Shown here: piece after piece, positions 1 through 5,343 of the stretch
Layout of the letters: each line of letters starts with the position of its first letter
Position numbering within the stretch: position 1 is the stretch's first letter
DNA from: Sphingomonadales bacterium
GTDB taxonomy: Bacteria > Pseudomonadota > Alphaproteobacteria > Sphingomonadales > Sphingomonadaceae
Direction of reading: 5' to 3'
Assembly: GCA_028868335.1 (NCBI GenBank)
Contig: JAGWUU010000164.1
Location: 1 to 7,489, forward strand
Length of the DNA: 7,489 nt
Program-made: the position numbers and the translations under genes
Notes under the pieces: generated by a model
Told to the model about the DNA's origin: nothing
The model's input: the letters and a program-made list of their open reading frames with translations, nothing else
Databases searched by the model: none

Positions 1-65
1 GCCGTGCAAAAAACGCTTCCAAGAATCGTGAAGTATAGTTAACACTCTGAAATCAAAGCAGATTT

Positions 66-91
66 TTAGTCTAGTTAACTGACAAGACTAA
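66..91. promoter_or_regulatory. Inverted repeat with embedded palindrome, possible operator
   Basis: The arms TTAGTCT (66-72) and AGACTAA (85-91) are exact reverse complements separated by 12 bases, and the spacer contains the perfect 8-base palindrome AGTTAACT (73-80). A further TAGTTAAC lies 36 bases upstream at 36-43. Such nested symmetry in AT-rich intergenic DNA suits a dimeric regulator, but I do not recognise a named operator. It does not match the full CtrA site (TTAA-N7-TTAA), although each GTTAAC contains a TTAAC half site. Confidence 0.3.
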
Positions 92-138
92 CACTGCTCA
101 AGCGGCTGGGGTAGCCGCGGGAGAAACGATAACAGGGC

Positions 139-164
139 GGAACACTTCAGGACTGATCGTCGTA
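139..164 (+). promoter_or_regulatory. Candidate EcfG-type (general stress) promoter
   Basis: GGAAC at 139-143 is followed after 17 bases by CGTA at 161-164. The alphaproteobacterial general-stress sigma factor EcfG is known to use GGAAC-N16/17-CGTT, so this differs by one base in the -10 element. It would give a leader of about 60 bases before the ATG at 232. The match is short enough to occur by chance, and no mapped transcript is available. Confidence 0.3.
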
Positions 165-231
165 ACGACCATCCCTTCCGGAACAGGGCCGGGGCGGATG
201 CCAGCGGGCGACCTCAGGGGGCACGACAGAC

Positions 232-1188
232 ATGGGTGTGGATTTCACGGTGCTGGAGCGCTGCGCGCTCTATGGAATGCTTGCGGACAATTCGACCGAC
301 ATCATCATCAAGAGCGACGCACGCGGGTTCATCGTTTCAGCCTCGCCCGCTCTTGCAGGCCTGGGAGTGAACCTGCCCGGCCTGCTGTTCGGCCCGCATA
401 TCCGCGACCTCGTGCAACCCTCCTATGCCGACGCCCTTGAGGCGGAGCATCGCGCCGTTCTTGCCGGGCGGGGCGACGGGCGGTGGCATGAGTTCCCCGG
501 CCTCGGCTCCGGCGATCATCCCGAATGGTTCGAGGTTCGGATGAGCCGCCTCTGCGCGGATGACAGCCAGGCATACGGCGTTCTGGGCGTGATGCGCAGC
601 GTCACGGCGCGCAAATCGCTGGAAGAGCGCCTGTTCGCTGCCGAACTGACCGACCCCCTCACCGGCCTCACCAATCGCATCGCCTTCACCACGATGCTCG
701 ATTACCTGGTCGACAACGACGCCACCGGCTGCCTCGCGCTTTTCGATCTCGATCACTTCATGGCGCTCAATATGACCTGGGGTCAGGTGGCCGGGGACGA
801 CATGCTCTGCGCCTTCGCCGGAATGCTTCGTGATCTCTGCCGCCGCGAGGACATCCTTTCGCGCGTTGGCGCCGAGCGGTTTGCCGTCCTCATGCCGCGC
901 GTTGACCCGGATCACGCGCGCGCGCTGTGCCAGCCGGTGATAGATACGCTGGCGGCACTCGGACGCGGGGCGCGGCAGGCAGATCTGGCCGTTACTGCCA
1001 GCGCCGGGATCGCGCCGATCGCCGGCTCGGTCGACGCAACGTTGAAGCGGGCGGAAATCTCACTGTTCCTCGCCAAGGCCAAGGGGCGTTCACGGGTGGA
1101 AACCTGGAGCGCCGACCACCCACCTTCCCCCTTCGAATCCGGCATCCGAGACGGTAATTTCCTTGCATCTCCGCCCCGTTTCGCCTAG
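232..1188 (+). CDS. PAS-GGDEF protein with degenerate cyclase signature
   Basis: This 318-residue soluble protein has no signal peptide or membrane segment. Residues about 12-135 form a PAS/PAC sensor domain (LADNSTDIII near the start, then MRSVTARKSLEERL leading out). Residues about 137-290 form a GGDEF domain: DPLTGLTNR (141-149), FDLDHF (171-176), the inhibitory-site RxxD (R204, D207), and TASAGIA (255-261). The signature itself reads G213-A-E-R-F217 in place of GG(D/E)EF, so the catalytic acidic fourth residue is arginine, and the usual ND..GH of the nucleotide pocket reads NM..GQ. Diguanylate cyclase activity is therefore doubtful, while c-di-GMP binding at RxxD is plausible. Residues after about 290 are an unconserved tail. 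The ATG follows AGGGGG (216-221) with a 10-base gap, and there is no earlier in-frame ATG nearby. It lies 170 bases before rpsA, a position often held by cmk. Confidence 0.88.
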   Translation: MGVDFTVLERCALYGMLADNSTDIIIKSDARGFIVSASPALAGLGVNLPGLLFGPHIRDLVQPSYADALEAEHRAVLAGRGDGRWHEFPGLGSGDHPEWFEVRMSRLCADDSQAYGVLGVMRSVTARKSLEERLFAAELTDPLTGLTNRIAFTTMLDYLVDNDATGCLALFDLDHFMALNMTWGQVAGDDMLCAFAGMLRDLCRREDILSRVGAERFAVLMPRVDPDHARALCQPVIDTLAALGRGARQADLAVTASAGIAPIAGSVDATLKRAEISLFLAKAKGRSRVETWSADHPPSPFESGIRDGNFLASPPRFA

Positions 1189-1255
1189 GCGCGCGCCGTC
1201 AGCGGAAACCACTGGTATCCAACGGCGTCACGGACGGCATTCGGCCCCCGTGGCA

Positions 1256-1330
1256 GACGCGGCCCTTTTGGCCCGTTTCGGGATTGTCCCGCGGCGGAGG
1301 AAAGACCGGCGGAAATAACCGCCTGGCCGG
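1256..1330 (+). promoter_or_regulatory. Structured leader upstream of rpsA
   Basis: The 170 bases between the PAS-GGDEF gene and rpsA contain several possible hairpins. They include CCCG-TTT-CGGG (1272-1282), and GGCGG-AAATAA-CCGCC (1308-1323) flanked by CCGG at 1306-1309 and 1327-1330, just upstream of the Shine-Dalgarno. S1 represses its own translation through a folded leader in Escherichia coli, so a similar role is possible here, but no known motif is recognised. I could not identify a convincing -35/-10 promoter in this gap. Confidence 0.35.
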
Positions 1331-1343
1331 AAACATCGATACT

Positions 1344-1349
1344 GAGGAA
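1344..1349 (+). promoter_or_regulatory. rpsA ribosome binding site
   Basis: GAGGAA sits 9 bases before the ATG at 1359. It fixes the start there rather than at the in-frame ATG 75 bases upstream (1284), which has no comparable site and would add 25 residues absent from the S1 family. Confidence 0.75.
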
Positions 1350-1358
1350 ACTCACCCT

Positions 1359-3068
1359 ATGGCATCTCTTGCCAACCCCACCCGCGACCAGTTCGCGGCT
1401 CTCCTTGACGAATCGCTCGGCGGCGCCGCCGATGGCGGCTTTGAAGGCCGCGTGGTCAAGGGCACCATTACCGCGATCGAAAATGACAAGGCCGTCATCG
1501 ACGTTGGCCTGAAGAGCGAAGGGCGCGTCGCGCTCAAGGAATTCGCCATGCCCGGCCAGCCCCACGGGCTCAAGGTCGGTGACGAAGTCGAAGTGTTCGT
1601 CGACCGCGTCGAGAACGCCGACGGCGAAGCCATGCTCAGCCGCGACCGCGCCCGCCGCGAAGCCGCCTGGGACAAGCTGGAAAGCGAATTCGGCGAAGGC
1701 AAGCGCGTCGAAGGCGTGATCTTCGGCCGGGTCAAGGGCGGCTTCACCGTCGACCTCGACGGTGCCGTGGCCTTCCTGCCCGGCAGCCAGGTTGACATCC
1801 GCCCGGTCCGCGACGTGCAGCCGTTGATGGACGTGCCGCAGCCGTTCCAGATCCTCAAGATGGACCGCCGCCGCGGCAACATCGTCGTCAGCCGCCGCGC
1901 CGTGCTGGAAGAAACCCGCGCCGAACAGCGCTCGGGTCTGATCCAGGGCCTCGCCGAAGGCCAGATCATCGACGGTGTGGTCAAGAACATCACCGACTAC
2001 GGCGCCTTCGTCGACCTGGGCGGCATCGATGGCCTGCTCCACGTCACCGACATGAGCTACAAGCGGGTCAACCACCCCAACGAGGTCATCAACATCGGTG
2101 ACACCGTCAAGGTCCAGATCATCCGCATCAACCAGGATACCCAGCGCATCAGCCTGGGCATGAAGCAACTCGAAAGCGATCCGTGGGAAGGCGTCGCCGC
2201 CAAGTACCCGGTCGGCGCCAAGCTGCGCGGCACCGTCACCAACATCACCGAATACGGCGCCTTCGTGGAGCTGGAACCGGGCATCGAAGGCCTGGTCCAC
2301 GTTTCGGAAATGTCGTGGACCAAGAAGAACGTACACCCCGGCAAGATCGTCAGCACTTCGCAGGAAGTCGACGTGCTGGTTCTCGAAGTCGACAGCGACA
2401 AGCGCCGCATCAGCCTCGGCCTCAAGCAGGCCCAGCAGAACCCCTGGGAAGCCTTCGCCGAGAAGCACCCAGTTGGTTCGACCGTGGAAGGCGAAGTCAA
2501 GAACGCGACCGAGTTCGGCCTGTTCATCGGCCTCGACGGCGACGTCGATGGCATGGTCCACATGTCGGACATCGCCTGGGGCATCTCGGGCGAGGACGCG
2601 CTGGCGCTGCACCGCAAGGGCGAGCAGGTTTCGGCCATCGTTCTCGACGTCGATGTCGAGAAGGAACGCATCAGCCTTGGCATGAAGCAGCTTGAAAAGG
2701 GCGCTCCGGCGGCCGGCGTCGCGGCTTCGGCCTCGGGCCTCAAGAAGAACGAAGTCGTCACCGTCACCGTTCTCGAAGTGCGCGATGGCGGACTCGAGGT
2801 TCAGGCCGGCGAAGACGGCGCCACCGGCTTCATCAAGCGCAGCGACCTTGGCCGCGACCGCGACGAGCAGCGCCCCGACCGCTTCCAGGTCGGCCAGAAG
2901 CTCGACGCCATGGTCACCGGCTTCGATCGCTCGAAGAAGCCCAACTTCTCGGTCAAGGCTCGCCAACTCCACGAGGAGAAGGAAGCGGTCGAGCAGTACG
3001 GTTCCTCGGATGCCGGCGCCTCGCTGGGCGACATCCTCGGCGCCGCGCTGAAGGCCAAGAAGGACTGA
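1359..3068 (+). CDS. rpsA: 30S ribosomal protein S1
   Basis: Ribosomal protein S1 binds the 30S subunit and captures and unfolds mRNA near the start codon during translation initiation. The product is 569 residues, close to the usual bacterial length of about 557-570, and holds six S1 (OB-fold) domains: approximately 31-97, 115-180, 201-269, 288-356, 375-443 and 463-535. Domains 3 and 4 are the most canonical, with ITDYGAFVDL (211-220) and ITEYGAFVEL (295-304), and repeats end in (R)ISLGMKQ- or ISLGLKQ-type strands (264-270, 351-357, 438-444). Domains 1 and 2 are the diverged ribosome-anchoring pair, as known in the family. The C-terminus SLGDILGAALKAKKD is typical of alphaproteobacterial S1. 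The gene is probably monocistronic: it has its own leader upstream and a strong terminator at 3165-3198. Identification is essentially certain. Confidence 0.98.
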   Translation: MASLANPTRDQFAALLDESLGGAADGGFEGRVVKGTITAIENDKAVIDVGLKSEGRVALKEFAMPGQPHGLKVGDEVEVFVDRVENADGEAMLSRDRARREAAWDKLESEFGEGKRVEGVIFGRVKGGFTVDLDGAVAFLPGSQVDIRPVRDVQPLMDVPQPFQILKMDRRRGNIVVSRRAVLEETRAEQRSGLIQGLAEGQIIDGVVKNITDYGAFVDLGGIDGLLHVTDMSYKRVNHPNEVINIGDTVKVQIIRINQDTQRISLGMKQLESDPWEGVAAKYPVGAKLRGTVTNITEYGAFVELEPGIEGLVHVSEMSWTKKNVHPGKIVSTSQEVDVLVLEVDSDKRRISLGLKQAQQNPWEAFAEKHPVGSTVEGEVKNATEFGLFIGLDGDVDGMVHMSDIAWGISGEDALALHRKGEQVSAIVLDVDVEKERISLGMKQLEKGAPAAGVAASASGLKKNEVVTVTVLEVRDGGLEVQAGEDGATGFIKRSDLGRDRDEQRPDRFQVGQKLDAMVTGFDRSKKPNFSVKARQLHEEKEAVEQYGSSDAGASLGDILGAALKAKKD

Positions 3069-3074
3069 TCCGTC

Positions 3075-3094
3075 GTCCCCGCAAAGACGGGGGC
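3075..3094. repeat. Short palindromic repeat (CCCCGC...GCGGGG class)
   Basis: CCCCG (3077-3081) pairs with CGGGG (3088-3092) around the loop CAAAGA, extended by one T-G and one G-C pair. The shared edges GTCCCCGC and GGGGGCC recur, in inverted orientation, in the element within the atp operon at 6387-6407. The form resembles a small interspersed palindrome I recall from sphingomonad genomes, often placed just after stop codons. Confidence 0.55.
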
Positions 3095-3135
3095 CGCTGG
3101 CCTCATCGCCGAAAGGTTCGATCAGGCCGACAGCG

Positions 3136-3156
3136 ATCCCGGATCAAGTTCGGGAT
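3136..3156. repeat. Short palindromic repeat (ATCCCGGATCAAG class)
   Basis: ATCCCG (3136-3141) pairs with CGGGAT (3151-3156), continued inward by a G-T and an A-T pair around the loop TCAAG, and followed by GACG. The sequence closely resembles the family written as CCCGGATCAAGTCCGGGATGAC, which from memory is dispersed in intergenic regions of Sphingomonadales. It lies between the rpsA stop codon and the rpsA terminator. Confidence 0.6.
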
Positions 3157-3164
3157 GACGAAAC

Positions 3165-3198
3165 AAAAGCCCGTCCGGAGCGATCCGGGCGGGCTTTT
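3165..3198 (+). terminator. Intrinsic terminator of rpsA
   Basis: AAAAGCCCG (3165-3173) pairs with CGGGCTTTT (3190-3198). A T-G wobble and CCGGA/TCCGG continue the stem to 15 pairs, closed by the tetraloop GCGA (3180-3183), a GNRA-type loop. The 3' arm ends in TTTT followed by GCTTTG, giving a U-rich tail. The length and perfection of the stem make it the clearest terminator in the window. It separates rpsA from the gloB operon, whose promoter must then lie in the following 43 bases or depend on read-through. Confidence 0.88.
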
Positions 3199-3230
3199 GC
3201 TTTGCAGGATTGCCGGTATGGTGGACGTTC

Positions 3231-3236
3231 GGGAGA
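3231..3236 (+). promoter_or_regulatory. gloB ribosome binding site
   Basis: GGGAGA ends five bases before the ATG at 3242. This selects that start over in-frame ATGs at 3155 and 3218; the first of these lies within the palindromic repeat and ahead of the terminator, so it cannot be the natural start. Confidence 0.7.
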
Positions 3237-3241
3237 GTTCC

Positions 3242-4000
3242 ATGATCGAAGTCCATCAGTTCCCTTGCCTGTCCGACAACTACGGCTACCTGCTCCACGA
3301 TCCCGCAAGTGGTGAAACGGCGTGCATCGACACCCCCGATGCCGACGAATACCTGCGCCAGGCGGCGGCAAAGGGGTGGCAGATCACCCAGATCTGGAAC
3401 ACCCATTGGCATCCCGATCACGCTGGTGGCAACGCGGTGATCGCGGCGGCGACGGGCTGCACGGTGATCGGCCCGGCGGAGGTCGAAAAGCTCGGCACCG
3501 CGCCTGACCGCGTCGTGAGTCAGGGCGACGTGGTGATGCTGGGCGACTGGGACGCGCGGGTGATCGACGTTGGCGGCCACACCAACGGGCACATCGCCTA
3601 CTACCTGCCCGACGCGGCGATTGCCTTCGTCGGCGATGCGGTTTTTGCGCTGGGCTGCGGCCGCATGTTTGAGGGTACGCCCGGGCAGTTCTGGGCGAGC
3701 CTTTCGCGGATCAAGGCCCTGCCCGCCGCGACGCTGCTCTACTGTGCGCACGAATATACCGCGTCGAACGCGCGCTTTGCGCTCCATGCCGATCCCGATA
3801 ATGCCGATCTGGCCGAGTATGCAGCGCAGGTGGCCAAGGCCCGCGCCGACGGGCGGCCGACCGTACCGACCACACTGGCGCGTGAATTAACCGCGAACCC
3901 CTTCCTGCGCGCCGATGATCCAGCATTGCAAGCGCGATGGGGCGGCGGAGACGCGGTGGCGACATTCGCCGCGCTCAGGGCCGCGAAGGACACGTTTTGA
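3242..4000 (+). CDS. gloB: Hydroxyacylglutathione hydrolase (glyoxalase II)
   Basis: This 252-residue cytosolic metallo-beta-lactamase-fold enzyme hydrolyses S-D-lactoylglutathione to D-lactate and glutathione, the second step of methylglyoxal detoxification after glyoxalase I. Its length is normal for the family (about 250-260). The binuclear metal motif T54-H-W-H-P-D-H60 supplies His55, His57, Asp59 and His60. His113 in GHTNGH (112-117), Asp132 in VGDAVFALGCGRMFEG and His170 in CAHEYT complete the usual ligand set. The C-terminal NPFLR (219-223) is a recognised glyoxalase II feature that helps bind glutathione. The gene heads an operon with a small membrane protein (its predicted TTG start overlaps the gloB stop) and an MDR oxidoreductase. 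Glyoxalase I is not in the window. All key residues are present, so activity is expected. Confidence 0.95.
   Translation: MIEVHQFPCLSDNYGYLLHDPASGETACIDTPDADEYLRQAAAKGWQITQIWNTHWHPDHAGGNAVIAAATGCTVIGPAEVEKLGTAPDRVVSQGDVVMLGDWDARVIDVGGHTNGHIAYYLPDAAIAFVGDAVFALGCGRMFEGTPGQFWASLSRIKALPAATLLYCAHEYTASNARFALHADPDNADLAEYAAQVAKARADGRPTVPTTLARELTANPFLRADDPALQARWGGGDAVATFAALRAAKDTF
3985..3990 (+). promoter_or_regulatory. Ribosome binding site for the small membrane protein
   Basis: GAAGGA at the end of gloB ends six bases before TTG at 3997, which overlaps the gloB TGA (TTGA). The next in-frame ATG, at 4036, is preceded by CCGCGCACC and has no Shine-Dalgarno, so translation probably begins at the TTG and is coupled to gloB. 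Confidence 0.55.
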
Positions 4001-4311
4001 GCGGCGACATCACGCCCTCACCCTCGCCGCGCACCATGCATAGCAAGCGCCTGGCGATCGCCGGTTGCGCCATGCTGCTCTTCGGTGTCTTTACGATGGG
4101 CGCACTCGATGTGTGGCTTGCGCTCCACAACGACTGGACGGCACCCGTTGCGGACAGGCCCTGGCCAATTACCTTGCGGCGGATAACGGTCTATGTCGGT
4201 TCCGGTCTGTGGTGGCTGCGGCAATGGTTGCACGCCCCGATCCTTGTCGGAATCCTGCTTGCCCTGTGGGGCGGGTGGCCAACCGACCGCAAGGATGAGC
4301 GCCACCAATGA
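3997..4311 (+). CDS. Small two-helix membrane protein of unknown function
   Basis: I do not recognise this 104-residue protein (from the TTG start; 91 residues if the ATG at 4036 is used). It has a polar N-terminus, a hydrophobic segment at about residues 19-43 (LAIAGCAMLLFGVF...), an intervening stretch rich in W and R (residues 47-79, including WPITLRRITVYVGSGLWWLR), a second, shorter hydrophobic segment at about 80-94 (APILVGILLALWGGW), and a charged tail TDRKDERHQ. This suggests an inner-membrane protein with both ends in the cytoplasm. It is sandwiched in an operon, overlapping gloB by four bases (TTGA) and the next gene by four bases (ATGA), which argues that it is real and co-translated. 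A role linked to carbonyl or quinone detoxification is inferred from position only. Confidence 0.7.
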   Translation: MSGDITPSPSPRTMHSKRLAIAGCAMLLFGVFTMGALDVWLALHNDWTAPVADRPWPITLRRITVYVGSGLWWLRQWLHAPILVGILLALWGGWPTDRKDERHQ

Positions 4312-5288
4312 AGGCTGTTGTCGTTTGCGCGCTCTCGACCGATCTGTCGGGAGTGACCCTTGCCGATGTCGATCTGCCCGCACGGCAACCCGGTCAGGTT
4401 CTGGTTCGCGTTCGCGCGACCTCGCTCAATTTCCCCGACCTGCTGATGACGCGGGGGGAATACCAGATGAAGCCCGACCTGCCGTTCATCGCCGGGCTGG
4501 AGCTGGCGGGCGAGGTGATCGAGGCCGATGCCGACGCGCCCTTCAAACCCGGCGACCGGGTGTTCGGCGGGCAAAAGACTGGGGCTTTCGCGGAATTCGC
4601 CGCAGTCGATGCGGCGGTGCTGCGCTTGATCCCCGGCAACATGGACTTTGCCACCGCCGCCGCACTTGGCGCTGCCTATGGTACGGCCTGGACCGCACTG
4701 GTCGAGTTGGGAGGGCTGAAGGCCGGGCAATGGGTGCTGGTTCATGGCGCAAGCGGCGGGGTGGGCCTCGCCGCCTGTGATCTGGCCAAGGCGCTGGGCG
4801 CGCGGGTCATCGCCACCACCGGATCGCCCGGAAAGGTCGATGCGCTCAAGGCGGCGTGCAATCCCGATGCCGTCATCGTGGCAAGCGGCCGGTTTCGTGA
4901 GGATGTCGCCGCGATCACCGACGGAGCCCTGTGCGATCTGGTCTATGACCCCGTCGGCGGCGATGCGTTCGACGAAAGCACCCGCTGCGTCGCCTTTGGC
5001 GGCAAGCTGCTGGTGGTGGGGTTCGCCGGCGGGCGGATCGCCGATATCTCGACCAACATCCCGCTGATCAAGGGCTTCTCGATCGTCGGTGTGCGCGCTG
5101 GGGAATATGCCCGCCGCTTCCCTGAACGAGGCAAGGCGATCCGCGATGCGATGCTGGCGCTCGCTGCCGAGGGCAAGCTGCATCCCCACATCGACCGCGT
5201 CCTGCCGCTGTCGCGCTGGAAGGACGCTTACGAAGCGATGGCGCGCCGCGCGGTGATCGGCAAGATCGTGCTTGAGCCAGAGGCCTGA
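4308..5288 (+). CDS. NAD(P)H:quinone oxidoreductase family protein (zinc-free MDR)
   Basis: This is a 326-residue cytosolic member of the medium-chain dehydrogenase/reductase superfamily, quinone oxidoreductase branch, which uses NADPH to reduce quinones or activated double bonds. Residues 1-120 form the GroES-like domain, with the family patterns SLNFPDLLMTRGEY (39-52), PFIAGLELAGEV (59-70) and F79-K-P-G-D-R-V85. The Rossmann domain follows, with the nucleotide loop GASGGVG at 147-153 and the C-terminal VIGKIVLEPEA. The cysteine cluster that binds structural zinc in alcohol dehydrogenases is absent, as expected for this branch. Its ATG overlaps the upstream stop (ATGA), with AAGGA at 4291-4295, so translation is probably coupled. 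Substrate cannot be set from sequence; enoyl reductase or VAT1-like activity are alternatives. It ends the gloB operon, with a hairpin 7 bases downstream. Confidence 0.9.
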   Translation: MKAVVVCALSTDLSGVTLADVDLPARQPGQVLVRVRATSLNFPDLLMTRGEYQMKPDLPFIAGLELAGEVIEADADAPFKPGDRVFGGQKTGAFAEFAAVDAAVLRLIPGNMDFATAAALGAAYGTAWTALVELGGLKAGQWVLVHGASGGVGLAACDLAKALGARVIATTGSPGKVDALKAACNPDAVIVASGRFREDVAAITDGALCDLVYDPVGGDAFDESTRCVAFGGKLLVVGFAGGRIADISTNIPLIKGFSIVGVRAGEYARRFPERGKAIRDAMLALAAEGKLHPHIDRVLPLSRWKDAYEAMARRAVIGKIVLEPEA

Positions 5289-5295
5289 AACGGAA

Positions 5296-5319
5296 AAGGG
5301 CGGCTCGTTGGCCGCCCTT
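5296..5319. terminator. Convergent terminator between the MDR gene and the atp operon
   Basis: AAGGGCGGC (5296-5304) pairs with GCCGCCCTT (5311-5319) over a six-base loop, TCGTTG. Read on the minus strand, the stem runs into TTTTCC, a reasonable U-tract for ending the atp operon. On the plus strand it is followed by CCCCTCTCC, so termination there is likely weaker. It fills most of the 55 bases between the two converging stop codons. Confidence 0.8.
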
Positions 5320-5343
5320 CCCCTCTCCAACTCGTGAACCGGA

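Larger units (their letters stand above)
1..231. other. Non-coding upstream region, AT-rich at its left end
   Basis: No convincing reading frame covers this stretch: stop codons occur early in the forward frames and codon patterns are unlike the flanking genes. Roughly the first 100 bases are much richer in A and T than the rest of the window; after that, composition returns to GC-rich. It holds an inverted repeat around 66-91, two copies of TAGTTAAC (36-43 and 72-79), a small GC hairpin (102-107 pairing with 113-118, loop GGGGT), an 11-base palindrome GTCGTAACGAC (159-169), and an EcfG-like promoter candidate. The AT-rich part is probably an intergenic control region, possibly shared with a gene lying to the left of the window. 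Confidence 0.7.

Noticed and set aside
38..79. CtrA binding site or CcrM-linked cell-cycle control from GTTAAC and GAATC motifs
   Set aside because: The TTAA half sites are not spaced as TTAA-N7-TTAA, and a single GAATC (23-27) is expected by chance.
1163..1191. Sigma-70 promoter for rpsA (TTGCAT, 17 bases, TAGGCG)
   Set aside because: The -10 element matches poorly and the region overlaps the end of the preceding gene; the match is no better than chance.
1284..1358. N-terminal extension of S1 from the ATG at 1284
   Set aside because: It would add 25 unconserved residues encoded by the hairpin-rich leader, and the good Shine-Dalgarno is at 1344-1349, before ATG 1359.
1185..2972. A very long open frame (595 codons) on the minus strand opposite rpsA
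   Set aside because: It is the complement of rpsA's biased GC-ending codons; the product is low-complexity (A, D, V, L, H) with no recognisable domain, and rpsA is certain on the other strand.
3155..3241. Earlier start of GloB at 3155
   Set aside because: This would translate through a palindromic repeat and the rpsA terminator; the family N-terminus begins at MIEVHQFPCL with GGGAGA just before it.
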